A stretch of DNA of 64,000 nt from Klenkia taihuensis. Lineage in GTDB: Bacteria; Actinomycetota; Actinomycetes; Mycobacteriales; Geodermatophilaceae. Shown here in pieces: positions 33,985-42,749 of this stretch. Both the position numbers and the translations under genes were made by a program. Under the pieces are notes generated by a model. The model saw nothing but the letters and a program-made list of their open reading frames with translations. It was not told the DNA's origin and searched no databases. The stretch spans positions 62,001 to 126,000 of the forward strand of contig NZ_FOMD01000007.1 in NCBI RefSeq assembly GCF_900112525.1, given 5' to 3'. Each line of letters begins with the position of its first letter. The stretch's first letter is position 1.

Positions 33985-36900
33985 GTGCCCGCAGCCCCGT
34001 CCGCGATCGACCGGTTCACCGAGCCCACCCGGGCCTGGTTCACCGGTGCCTTCGACGCGCCGACGCCTGCCCAGGAGGGCGCCTGGACGGCGATCAGCAG
34101 CGGCGAGCACGCCCTGGTCGTCGCCCCCACCGGGTCGGGCAAGACTCTGGCCGCGTTCCTGTGGTCGCTCGACCGGCTGGCCAGCACCCCGCCCGAGGAC
34201 GAGCAGAAGCGCTGCCGGGTGCTCTACGTGTCCCCGCTCAAGGCGCTGGCCGTCGACGTCGAGCGCAACCTGCGGGCGCCGCTGGCCGGCATCGGCCAGG
34301 CGGCTGCCCGGCTGGGCCTGCCCCGCCCGGAGATCAGCGTCTCCACCCGGTCCGGCGACACCCCCGCCGACGAGCGGCGGGCCTTCGCCCGCCGGCCCAC
34401 CGACATCCTCATCACCACACCGGAGTCGCTGTTCCTGCTGCTCACCAGCCAGGCGCGGGAGGCGCTGCGCGGCGTCGAGACGGTGATCGTCGACGAGGTG
34501 CACGCCGTCTGCGGCAGCAAGCGGGGGGCACACCTGGCGGTCTCCCTCGACCGGCTCGACATGCTGCTGGACCGGCCGGCGCAGCGGGTCGGGCTGTCGG
34601 CCACCGTCCGGCCCATCGACGAGGTGTCCACCTTCCTGGCCGGCGGCCGGCCGGTGCAGGTGGTCGCCCCGCCGTCGCAGAAGAAGTGGGACCTCTCGGT
34701 CGTCGTCCCGGTCGAGGACATGTCCACCCTGGGCCAGCCCACCGGCGAGCTGGAGGGGTCGGCGTCGGGCTCGCAGCCCCGGTCCTCGATCTGGCCGGCC
34801 GTCGAGGAGCGCGTGCTCGACCTCATCGAGGCGCACCGCTCCACCATCGTCTTCGCCAACTCCCGCCGGCTGGCCGAGCGGCTGACCAGCCGGCTCAACG
34901 AGCTCGCCTACGAGCGGGCCACCGGGGAGACCGTGCCGGCCGGTGCCGACGCCGCGCAGCTCATGGCCCAGGCCGGCGGCGGCGGGGGCCTGCCGGCCGA
35001 CGCCAAGCCGGTGGCCAGCGCCCACCACGGGTCGGTGTCCCGCGAGCAGCGCGCGGTGGTCGAGGAGGCCCTGAAGTCCGGGCAGCTGCCCGCGGTGGTG
35101 GCCACGTCGTCGCTGGAGCTGGGCATCGACATGGGCGCGGTCGACCTCGTGGTGCAGGTGGAGTCCCCGCCCAACGTCGCGGCCGGCCTGCAGCGGGTGG
35201 GCCGGGCCGGGCACCAGGTGGGCGCGGTCAGCCGCGGCGTGCTGTTCCCGAAGTTCCGCGGCGACCTGGTGCAGTCCGCGGTGGTGGCCGAGCGGATGAA
35301 GGCCGGCCAGATCGAGTCCATCCGGTACCTGCGCAACCCGCTCGACGTGCTGGCCCAGCAGATCGTGGCCATCGTCGCCGAGGAGCCCACGACCGTCGAC
35401 GAGGTCGCCGGCGTGCTGCGCCGCTCGGCCGCCTTCGCCTCGCTGCCGGACTCCGCGCTGCACGCGGTGCTGGACATGCTCGCCGGCCGCTACCCCTCCG
35501 ACGCCTTCGCCGAGTTGCGGCCCCGGCTGACCTGGGACCGGGTCACCGACACCCTCACCGCCCGGCAGGGCGCGCAACGCCTGGCCGTCACCAGCGGCGG
35601 CACCATCCCCGACCGCGGCCTGTTCGGGGTCTTCATCGTCTCCGGCGGCGGCGAGACCGGCGGCCGCCGGGTCGGCGAGCTCGACGAGGAGATGGTCTAC
35701 GAGTCCCGCGTCGGCGACGTCTTCCTGCTGGGTTCCTCCTCGTGGCGGATCGAGGAGATCACCCACGACCGCGTGCTGGTCACGCCCGCCCCCGGCCAAC
35801 CCGGGAAGATGCCGTTCTGGCACGGCGACACCCTTGGCCGCCCACTGGAGCTGGGCCGGGCGCTGGGCGCCTTCCTCCGGGAGGTCGGCGGTGCCACGTC
35901 CGAGGCCGGGCTGGAGCGCGCCCGCGCGGCCGGTCTCGACGAGTGGGGCGCGGCGAACCTGCAGGCCTACCTCGCCGAGCAGAAGGCCGCGACCGGCCAC
36001 CTGCCCGACGACCGCACGCTGCTGGTCGAGCGGTTCCGCGACGAGCTGGGCGACTGGCGGCTGGTCGTGCACTCCCCCTTCGGCGCCCAGGTCAACGCGC
36101 CCTGGGCGCTGGTGCTGGCCGCCCGGCTGCGCGAGCGGTACGGCGTGGACGTCGCCTCCATGCACGCCGACGACGGCATCGTGCTGCGGCTGCCCGACAC
36201 CACCGGCGAACCGCCCGAGGCCGACCTGGCGATCCTCGACCCCGACGACGTCGAGCGGGAGGTCACCGCCGAGGTCGGCAACTCCGCGCTGTTCGCCAGC
36301 CGGTTCCGCGAGTGCGCCGCCCGCGCCCTGCTGCTCCCCCGCCGCGACCCGCGCCGGCGCACCCCGCTGTGGCAGCAGCGCCAGCGCGCCGCGCAGCTGC
36401 TCAGCGTGGCCAGCGAGTTCTCCGGCTTCCCGATCACCCTCGAGGCGGTCCGGGAGGTGCTGCAGGACGTCTACGACGTGCCCGGCCTGGTCGAGCTCAT
36501 GAGCGACGTCCGGTCCCGTCGGGTGCGGGTGGCCGACGTGCAGACCCCGACCGCCTCGCCCTTCGCGCAGTCGCTGCTGTTCGGCTACGTCGGCCAGTTC
36601 ATCTACGAGGGCGACGCCCCGCTGGCCGAGCGCCGCGCCCAGGCCCTCGCCCTGGACACCGGTCTGCTGGCCGAGCTGCTGGGCCGCTCCGAGCTGCGCG
36701 AGCTGCTCGACGGCGACGCGCTGGGCGAGATCGAGGCCGAGCTGCAGCGGCTGCCCGCCGACCGGCACCCCCGCGACGTCGACGGCGCCGCCGACCTGCT
36801 GCGGGTGGTCGGCGACCTGGCCCCCGCCGAGGCCGCCGCCCGCGGCGTGCCGCAGGAGTGGCTCGACGAGCTGGTCGCCTCCCGGCGGGCACTGCAGGTC

Positions 36901-38601
36901 CGCGTCGCCGGCCAGGACCGCTACGTGGCCATCGAGGACGCCGGCCGGCTGCGCGACGCGCTGGGCACCGCGCTGCCCGTCGGCGTGCCCGAGGTCTTCA
37001 CCGAGCCGGTCGCCGACCCGCTCGGTGACCTGGTCGGCCGGTACGCCCGCACGCACGGCCCCTTCGTGCCCAGCGAGGCCGCTGACCGGCTCGGCCTGGG
37101 CGTCGCGGTGGTGACCACCACCGTCGCACGGCTGGTCGCGGCCGGCCGGGTCGTCACCGGCGAGTTCCGGCCCGGTGGCGTCGGGCAGGAGTGGTGCGAC
37201 GCCGACGTGCTCCGCTCCATCCGCCGCCGGTCGCTGGCCAAGCTGCGGCAGGAGGTCGAGCCGGTCCCCACCACGACGCTGGCCCGGTACACCCCGTCCT
37301 GGCAGTCGGTCGGCAGCCGGATGCGCGGGGTGGACGGCGTGCTGGCCGTGGTCGAGCAGCTGGCCGGGGCCCTGGTGCCCGCGTCCGCGCTGGAGACGCT
37401 GGTGCTGCCCTCCCGGGTGCAGGGCTACCAGCCGGGCATGCTCGACGAGCTGACCAGCGCCGGCGAGGTGCTGTGGGCCGGCGCCGGCGGGCTGGCCGGC
37501 GGCGACGGCTGGATCACCCTGGTCCCGGCCGACCTCGCCCCGCTGCTCCTGCCCGACCCGCCGCTGGGGGCCCAGGACGAGGGCGGGGTGGCCCAGCAGG
37601 TCCTGGAGGAGCTCGCCGGTGGCCGCGCGCTGTTCTTCCGCGGCCTGTCCGACCTCGTGGGGTCCACCGACGACCAGGCCTTCGCCGAGACCATCTGGGA
37701 CCTGGTCTGGTCCGGCCGGCTGACCAACGACACCCTGGCCCCGCTGCGCGCCCGGCTGGCCGGCGGCGGCGCGCACAAGAAGGCGGCACCGGCGCCCCGG
37801 GCCCGCCTCGACCGCACCCGCTACGGCCGCACCCGGGTGGGGCGCCCGGCGATGCCCAGCCGCACCGGGCCGCCCATGGTGGCCGGCCGGTGGTCCGCGC
37901 TGCCGGAGCTGGAGACCAACTCCACCAAGCGGAACAACGCCCGCACCGAGTCCCTGCTGGAGCGGCACGGCGTGCTCACCCGCGGCGCGGTGATGGCCGA
38001 GCAGGTGCTCGGCGGGTTCTCCGCGGTGTACCCGATCCTGCGCGCCTACGAGGAGAACGGCCGGGCCCGCCGCGGCTACTTCGTGGAGACCCTCGGCGCC
38101 GCCCAGTTCGGCACGCCCGGCTCGATCGACCGCCTGCGCAGCTTCGCCAGCCCCGACCGCACACCCACCCCGGCCGTGGTGCTGGCCGCCACCGACCCGG
38201 CCAACGTCTACGGCGCCGCGCTGCCCTGGCCCGAGCGGCCCGGCGCCGAGCCCGCCGAGGAGGCCGTCGACCTGGGCGAGGAGGCGGGCCCGACGAAGAA
38301 GCGCGGCGCCACCGGGCACCGCGCCGGTCGCAAGGCCGGTGCGCTGGTCGTGCTGGTCGACGGCGAGCTGGTGCTCTACGTCGAGCGGGGCGGCAAGACG
38401 CTGCTGTCCTGGACCGAGGACGAGGTCGCGCTCAAGGAGGCGGCCACCGCGCTGTCCAACGCCGCAGCCGCGGGCGCGCTGGGCCGGATGACGGTGCAGA
38501 AGGCCGACGGCGCCTCGGTGCACGAGTCCACCCCGCTGTCCGCGGCGCTGCAGGCCGCCGGGTTCAGCGCCACCCCCCGGGGGCTGCGGCTGCGGGGGTG
38601 A
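33985..38601 (+). CDS. lhr: giant ATP-dependent helicase Lhr
   Basis: A 1538-aa superfamily-2 helicase that translocates 3'-5' on DNA and unwinds RNA:DNA hybrids in mycobacteria (M. tuberculosis Lhr, 1513 aa). Motif I APTGSGKT is at 47-54 and motif II DEVH at 170-173. SATVRP is motif III, and HHGSVSREQR and the QRVGRAGHQVGAVSRG motif VI follow in the second RecA fold. A winged helix, a beta-barrel and the long Lhr C-terminal domain make up the rest. Near the end, an insert rich in Glu, Lys and Gly splits the last domain. Start GTG 33985 follows a GACACT hexamer by 6 nt. nei lies downstream as in mycobacteria (Rv3296-Rv3297). Confidence 0.96.
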   Translation: MPAAPSAIDRFTEPTRAWFTGAFDAPTPAQEGAWTAISSGEHALVVAPTGSGKTLAAFLWSLDRLASTPPEDEQKRCRVLYVSPLKALAVDVERNLRAPLAGIGQAAARLGLPRPEISVSTRSGDTPADERRAFARRPTDILITTPESLFLLLTSQAREALRGVETVIVDEVHAVCGSKRGAHLAVSLDRLDMLLDRPAQRVGLSATVRPIDEVSTFLAGGRPVQVVAPPSQKKWDLSVVVPVEDMSTLGQPTGELEGSASGSQPRSSIWPAVEERVLDLIEAHRSTIVFANSRRLAERLTSRLNELAYERATGETVPAGADAAQLMAQAGGGGGLPADAKPVASAHHGSVSREQRAVVEEALKSGQLPAVVATSSLELGIDMGAVDLVVQVESPPNVAAGLQRVGRAGHQVGAVSRGVLFPKFRGDLVQSAVVAERMKAGQIESIRYLRNPLDVLAQQIVAIVAEEPTTVDEVAGVLRRSAAFASLPDSALHAVLDMLAGRYPSDAFAELRPRLTWDRVTDTLTARQGAQRLAVTSGGTIPDRGLFGVFIVSGGGETGGRRVGELDEEMVYESRVGDVFLLGSSSWRIEEITHDRVLVTPAPGQPGKMPFWHGDTLGRPLELGRALGAFLREVGGATSEAGLERARAAGLDEWGAANLQAYLAEQKAATGHLPDDRTLLVERFRDELGDWRLVVHSPFGAQVNAPWALVLAARLRERYGVDVASMHADDGIVLRLPDTTGEPPEADLAILDPDDVEREVTAEVGNSALFASRFRECAARALLLPRRDPRRRTPLWQQRQRAAQLLSVASEFSGFPITLEAVREVLQDVYDVPGLVELMSDVRSRRVRVADVQTPTASPFAQSLLFGYVGQFIYEGDAPLAERRAQALALDTGLLAELLGRSELRELLDGDALGEIEAELQRLPADRHPRDVDGAADLLRVVGDLAPAEAAARGVPQEWLDELVASRRALQVRVAGQDRYVAIEDAGRLRDALGTALPVGVPEVFTEPVADPLGDLVGRYARTHGPFVPSEAADRLGLGVAVVTTTVARLVAAGRVVTGEFRPGGVGQEWCDADVLRSIRRRSLAKLRQEVEPVPTTTLARYTPSWQSVGSRMRGVDGVLAVVEQLAGALVPASALETLVLPSRVQGYQPGMLDELTSAGEVLWAGAGGLAGGDGWITLVPADLAPLLLPDPPLGAQDEGGVAQQVLEELAGGRALFFRGLSDLVGSTDDQAFAETIWDLVWSGRLTNDTLAPLRARLAGGGAHKKAAPAPRARLDRTRYGRTRVGRPAMPSRTGPPMVAGRWSALPELETNSTKRNNARTESLLERHGVLTRGAVMAEQVLGGFSAVYPILRAYEENGRARRGYFVETLGAAQFGTPGSIDRLRSFASPDRTPTPAVVLAATDPANVYGAALPWPERPGAEPAEEAVDLGEEAGPTKKRGATGHRAGRKAGALVVLVDGELVLYVERGGKTLLSWTEDEVALKEAATALSNAAAAGALGRMTVQKADGASVHESTPLSAALQAAGFSATPRGLRLRG

Positions 38602-38617
38602 CACGTCGACATGTCGA

Positions 38618-39181
38618 TCAGCGGCGGCGGGGGCGCAGCCAGCGGGCGAGCCGGCGGGTCAGCACCGGCATGCAGACGTACCCCAGGACCAGCACCAGGG
38701 TGACCGCGTAGAACAACGCCCGCAGAACCAGCGGCCAGTGCGACACCCACGGCGCGACCAGCGCCTGCACCGCCAGCTGCAGCACGAACACCACCGCCAC
38801 CGTCAGCACGGTCAGCCTGGCACGCGAGGGCCCGTCGGCGCGGTCGGGAGCGGTGAAGAAGCTCTCCAGACCGGTCACCCGGCTGTAGCGGGAGCTGTCG
38901 ACCATGCCGCCGGCCCGGCCCAGCGCGTCGTGCCGCTGCGGCGACCGCTCCCAGGCGGCGAGGGCCTCGCGGTCGTGGAACCGGTAGACCAGGTGGTACT
39001 CCGAGCTGCCGGCGCCCGGCCGCAGCAGGGTGGAGCCCAGGTGGCCCGGGAAGGTGGCGGCCAGCGCCATGATCCCTTCCGCCCAGGCCTCGAAGGCCGC
39101 GACCTGGTCGGGCCGGACCAGCCGGGCCGCGGTCACCGTGACCGGTTCGGTGTCCGGGACGGGTGGGCGGCGGGGCGGCAC
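38618..39181 (-). CDS. antibiotic-biosynthesis-monooxygenase-like domain with membrane anchor (copy 1)
   Basis: A 187-aa protein. Residues 12-105 form an ABM-type dimeric alpha/beta-barrel domain (VTVTAARLVRPDQVAAFEAW, LVYRFHDREALAAWERSP). Two hydrophobic helices follow at about 121-170, and the end is Arg-rich (RRLARWLRPRRR). It is a paralogue of the next gene with near-identical motifs in the same order. ABM domains act as monooxygenases or heme-degrading enzymes, but no activity is predicted. Its GTG start is uncertain. Confidence 0.78.
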   Translation of the reverse strand: MPPRRPPVPDTEPVTVTAARLVRPDQVAAFEAWAEGIMALAATFPGHLGSTLLRPGAGSSEYHLVYRFHDREALAAWERSPQRHDALGRAGGMVDSSRYSRVTGLESFFTAPDRADGPSRARLTVLTVAVVFVLQLAVQALVAPWVSHWPLVLRALFYAVTLVLVLGYVCMPVLTRRLARWLRPRRR

Positions 39182-39220
39182 GCGGTCAGGATGCTCCGCG
39201 GGCGGCCCGGCGGCGAGGGG

Positions 39221-39790
39221 TCAGCGGCGTGAGCCCGGACGCAGCCAGCGGGCGAAGACCCGGGTCAGGATCGGCATCACCACGAACCTCAGCCCGCTGA
39301 CCACCACCACAGCCGACAGCAGCAGCTGCGCCGGCCACGGCCACGCGGCCACCAGGGGCTGCACCAGTGCGTGGAAGCTGCTGGTGAGCAGGAAGACGCC
39401 GAGCACGGTCAGCAGCACGACCCGCCAGGTGGGCACCGGCGGGGCGGACGCCGGCCGGCCGAAGAACCCCTCGAGGCCCTCCACCACGGCGAAGCGCTCG
39501 TCCTCCACCAGGTCACCCAGCCGCGCCACCAGCTCGGCCCGCTCGGGCGAGCGCTCCCAGCCGGCCAGGGAGTCGGCGTCGGCGAAGCGGTAGACCAGGT
39601 GGTACTCGTCGCTGCCGGCACCCGGGCGCAGCGTCGAGGAGCCCAGGTGCCCCGGGAACGTGGCGGCCAGCGCCTGCACGTCGCGGGCCCACTGCTCGAA
39701 CGCCTCGCGGCGGTCGGGGCGCACCACCCGGGCGGCGGTCACCGTGACCGGCTGGGGGGCGACGGTGTTGTCGCGGAAACTCGTGCTCAC
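39221..39790 (-). CDS. antibiotic-biosynthesis-monooxygenase-like domain with membrane anchor (copy 2)
   Basis: A 189-aa tandem paralogue of the neighbouring gene. The ABM domain (VTVTAARVVRPDRREAFEQW, LVYRFADADSLAGWERSP) is followed by two membrane helices and the end MPILTRVFARWLRPGSRR. Start GTG 39790 has GAGG upstream. Both copies point toward lhr and interrupt the lhr-nei linkage known from mycobacteria. Confidence 0.8.
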   Translation of the reverse strand: MSTSFRDNTVAPQPVTVTAARVVRPDRREAFEQWARDVQALAATFPGHLGSSTLRPGAGSDEYHLVYRFADADSLAGWERSPERAELVARLGDLVEDERFAVVEGLEGFFGRPASAPPVPTWRVVLLTVLGVFLLTSSFHALVQPLVAAWPWPAQLLLSAVVVVSGLRFVVMPILTRVFARWLRPGSRR

Positions 39791-39885
39791 GGAGATACCT
39801 CAGCACTGAGAGACCCCGATGTCTTCCGGCTGTCGGCGGACTCACACCGCGGGCACCGGCCCCGACCACCAGGGACGATGGAGGC

Positions 39886-40737
39886 ATGCCCGAGGGCGAC
39901 ACCGTCTGGCTGGCGGCGAAGCGGATGGACACTGCCCTGCACGGCGCGACCCTGCGCCGCGGCGAGCTGCGCGTGCCCCAGCTGGCCGCGGTCGACCTGG
40001 CCGGCGCCGTCGTCGCCGAGGTGGTCCCCCGCGGCAAGCACATGCTCATCCGGCTGGCCGACGGCCGCACCCTGCGCACGCACTACCGGATGGACGGCAG
40101 CTGGCACATCTACCGCCCCGGCAGCCGGTGGCGGGGCGGCCCCGGCCACAGCATCCGCGCGGTGCTCGCCACCGAGGAGTGGGAGTGCGTCGGCTACCGG
40201 CTGCACGACATGGCGATGGTGCCCACGGCGCAGGAGGACCAGCTCGTCGGCCACCTCGGCCCCGACGTCCTCGGCCCGGGCTGGGACCTGGACGAGGCGC
40301 TCCGCCGGCTGCGGGCCCGGCCGGACGAGCAGATCGGCGTCGCCATCCTCGACCAGCGCAACCTGGCCGGTCCCGGGAACCTCTACAAGGTGGAGTCCTT
40401 GTTCCTCTGCGGGGTCAACCCGTGGGCGCGGGTGGCCGACGTGCCCGACCTGCCGGCGCTGGTGGAGCGGGCCCGCACGCTGATGCTGGCCAACCGCGAG
40501 CGGCCCGAGCAGAGCACCACCGGCGACACCCGCCGCGGCCAGGACCACTGGGTGGCCGGGCGCAAGGGCCGGCCCTGTCGCCGGTGCCGCACCCCGATCC
40601 AGCTCGGCGACCAGGGACCGGACCTGCAGGAGCGGGTGACCTGGTGGTGCCCGTCCTGCCAGGCCACCCCGGTGCCGGTCGACCCGCACGCCCGCACCGG
40701 CCTGCCCGGCACCCCGGCGCGGCGGGCCCGGTACTGA
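39886..40737 (+). CDS. nei: endonuclease VIII-type DNA glycosylase
   Basis: Removes oxidised pyrimidines and cuts the abasic site. In 283 aa the N-terminal MPEGDT supplies the catalytic Pro2 and Glu3. RGKHMLIRL carries the beta-hairpin lysine, the LDQRNLAGPGNLYKVE segment is the helix-two-turn-helix, and a C-terminal zinc finger has CRRCRTPI and CPSCQ. A GGAGG site precedes the ATG. The association with lhr suggests a shared repair role. Confidence 0.95.
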   Translation: MPEGDTVWLAAKRMDTALHGATLRRGELRVPQLAAVDLAGAVVAEVVPRGKHMLIRLADGRTLRTHYRMDGSWHIYRPGSRWRGGPGHSIRAVLATEEWECVGYRLHDMAMVPTAQEDQLVGHLGPDVLGPGWDLDEALRRLRARPDEQIGVAILDQRNLAGPGNLYKVESLFLCGVNPWARVADVPDLPALVERARTLMLANRERPEQSTTGDTRRGQDHWVAGRKGRPCRRCRTPIQLGDQGPDLQERVTWWCPSCQATPVPVDPHARTGLPGTPARRARY

Positions 40738-40740
40738 ACG

Positions 40741-40777
40741 ACGACGCCCCCCGCGCAGGGTGCGCGGGGGGCGTCGT
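40741..40777. terminator. bidirectional terminator between nei and pspA
   Basis: Perfect 16-bp stem: 40741-40756 pairs with 40762-40777, loop AGGGT. It begins 3 bp after the nei stop and ends 13 bp before the convergent pspA stop. Confidence 0.9.
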
Positions 40778-40790
40778 CGAGGCGTCGCGG

Positions 40791-41639
40791 TTACTGCTGG
40801 TGCGGCCGCTCAGCCGGCTGCTCGGTGTGCTGCTGCACGGGCTGCACCTGGGGCGCACCCTGCTCGATCGCCCCGGCCGGCTGCGACCCGCCGGTCACCG
40901 CCTGCTGGCCACCGGCCGCCCCGCCGGACATGCCGGCCCGGATCTGCGCCAGCCGCGAGGCACCGGCCACGTCCAGGGTGGCCTTCTGCACCTCCATCAT
41001 CCGGCCCTCGACCGAGTTCTGCGCCAGCTCGGCCTGGCCGAGGGCGTTGGCGTAGCGACGCTCGATCTTGTCCCGGACCTCGCCCAGGCTCGGGGTGTTG
41101 CCCGGCGCGGACAGCTCGTTGACCTGCTTGAGCGAGGCCGAGACCTGCTCCTGCATCTTGGCCTGCTCCAGCTGCGAGAGCAGCTTGGTGCGCTCGGCCA
41201 GGATCGTCTGCAGCCGCATGCGGCTCTGCTCGACGGCACCCTTGGCCTGCTCGGCCGCCTGCAGCGCCTCGTCGTGGCTGCGCTTGAGGTCCTCCATGGA
41301 CTGCTCGGCACTGACGAGCTGCGTGGCGAACGCCTGCGCGGCCTGCTCGTACTCGGCGGCCTTGGCCGGGTCCGACGCCCGGGTCTGGTCGGCCAGCGCG
41401 AGGGCCTGCTGCGCGGAGGACTGCAGCTGCTCGACCTCGCCGAGCTGGCGGTTGAGCCGCATCTCCAGCTGGCGCTGGTTGCCCAGCACGGCGGCGGCCT
41501 GGTTGGCCAGCGACTGGTGCCGCTGCTGCTCACCCTCGATCGCCTGCTGGATCTGGATCTTGGGGTCGGCGCGCTCGTCGATCTGCGCGTTCGCCGACGC
41601 CGTCAGGTACTTCCAGAGCTTCACGAACGGGTTGGGCAT
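40791..41639 (-). CDS. pspA: phage-shock protein A (PspA/IM30 family)
   Basis: A 282-aa membrane-remodelling stress protein (Rv2744c homologue). Almost entirely coiled coil: [21 protein letters not shown] at the amphipathic N-terminus, then Gln/Ala-rich heptads through about residue 225. The last 55 residues are Gly/Gln/Pro-rich and disordered. AGGAGG precedes the ATG. In mycobacteria pspA follows clgR directly; here clgR is 10 kb away. Confidence 0.93.
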   Translation of the reverse strand: MPNPFVKLWKYLTASANAQIDERADPKIQIQQAIEGEQQRHQSLANQAAAVLGNQRQLEMRLNRQLGEVEQLQSSAQQALALADQTRASDPAKAAEYEQAAQAFATQLVSAEQSMEDLKRSHDEALQAAEQAKGAVEQSRMRLQTILAERTKLLSQLEQAKMQEQVSASLKQVNELSAPGNTPSLGEVRDKIERRYANALGQAELAQNSVEGRMMEVQKATLDVAGASRLAQIRAGMSGGAAGGQQAVTGGSQPAGAIEQGAPQVQPVQQHTEQPAERPHQQ

Positions 41640-41755
41640 GCTTCCTCCTGGTCGGGTGCACGTCCACGGGGGCGGTGCGCACGTCGTCGCCGTCCATCGT
41701 CCCAGGCAACGTGATCAGGGGGCCACCTCGGCACCTGGGTGAGACCTGCAGCACC

Positions 41756-41761
41756 TAGTCT
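41756..41761 (+). promoter_or_regulatory. candidate -10 hexamer of the PfkB kinase gene
   Basis: TAGTCT, 7 nt before ATG 41769, with no ribosome site between. Leaderless layout. Confidence 0.45.
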
Positions 41762-41768
41762 CCCACGC

Positions 41769-42749
41769 ATGCTGACCGTCCTCGGCGAGCTGGTCGTCGA
41801 CCTCATCCCCGTGCCCGGGGCCGACCCCGGAGCCGAGGGCACCGCCCCGCAGTTCGTCGCCCGGCCGGGCGGCAACGCGCTCAACGTCGCGGTCGCCGCC
41901 GGGCGGCTGGGCCACCCGGTGCACCTGCTCGCCCGCTTCGGCACCGGTCCGCTGGCGGGCAACCTGCGCCGGCACGCCGAGCTGTCCGGGGTCGACGTGT
42001 CCCGCTCGGTGGACTCCGACGACCCGGTCAGCCTGGCGGTGGTGGGCCTGGCCCCCGACGGCTCGGCCGACTACGGGTTCCACGTGCTGGGTGCGGCCGA
42101 CTGGCAGTGGACCGACGACGAGGTCGCCGCCGCCTGGCCGCCCGGGGCCACCGCCCTGCACGTCGGCTCCATCTCCTCCTGGACCGCTCCCGGCAGCGAG
42201 GCCATCGCTGGCCTGGCCGAGCGGCTGCACGCCGACGGCTCGGCGCTGGTCAGCGTCGACCCCAACATCCGGGTGTCGCTGGCCGAGGGGTTCGGCAACA
42301 CCGGCCCCGACGTCCGGGCCCGGCTGGACCGGCTGCTGGCCGTCGCCGACGTGGTCAAGGTCAGCGCCGAGGACCTCGCCTGGCTCGAGCCGGCCACCAC
42401 CGACCTCGACGAGGCCGTGCAGCGGTGGGCCGACCGCGGGCCCGGCGTGGTGCTGCTGACCGACGGCGGCGAGCCGCTGCGCGTGGCCCGGCCGGGCCGG
42501 CCGCTGCTGCGGCACACCCCGCCGACGGTCACCGTCGCCGACACCGTCGGCGCCGGGGACTCCCTGGCCGCCGGCTTCCTCACCGGGCTGCTGGACGCCG
42601 GGGTCACCACCCGCGCCGCGCTGGACCACGTGGACGAGGACCTGCTGCGGCGGGTGGTCGCCGACGCCGCCCTGGTCGCCGCGCTGTGCTGCACCCGGGT
42701 CGGCGCCGACCCGCCCACCCGGGCCGACCTGGACGCGGCGCGGCGCTGA
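41769..42749 (+). CDS. PfkB-family sugar kinase (fructokinase-like)
   Basis: A 326-aa carbohydrate kinase. N-terminal GGNALNVAVAAGRLG is PfkB signature 1, and the C-terminal DTVGAGDSLAAGFLTGLL is signature 2 with the catalytic aspartate in GAGD. The sugar is not certain; ScrK-type fructokinases are the closest in motif. The ATG is 7 nt after TAGTCT, so it is probably leaderless. Its TGA directly abuts the TCA (stop) of the convergent GH13 gene, making a TGATCA palindrome. Confidence 0.88.
   Translation: MLTVLGELVVDLIPVPGADPGAEGTAPQFVARPGGNALNVAVAAGRLGHPVHLLARFGTGPLAGNLRRHAELSGVDVSRSVDSDDPVSLAVVGLAPDGSADYGFHVLGAADWQWTDDEVAAAWPPGATALHVGSISSWTAPGSEAIAGLAERLHADGSALVSVDPNIRVSLAEGFGNTGPDVRARLDRLLAVADVVKVSAEDLAWLEPATTDLDEAVQRWADRGPGVVLLTDGGEPLRVARPGRPLLRHTPPTVTVADTVGAGDSLAAGFLTGLLDAGVTTRAALDHVDEDLLRRVVADAALVAALCCTRVGADPPTRADLDAARR

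Noticed and set aside
33529-38604. 1691-codon minus-strand open frame opposite lhr
   Set aside because: lhr motifs on the plus strand are complete. The antisense frame is a compositional shadow despite its length.
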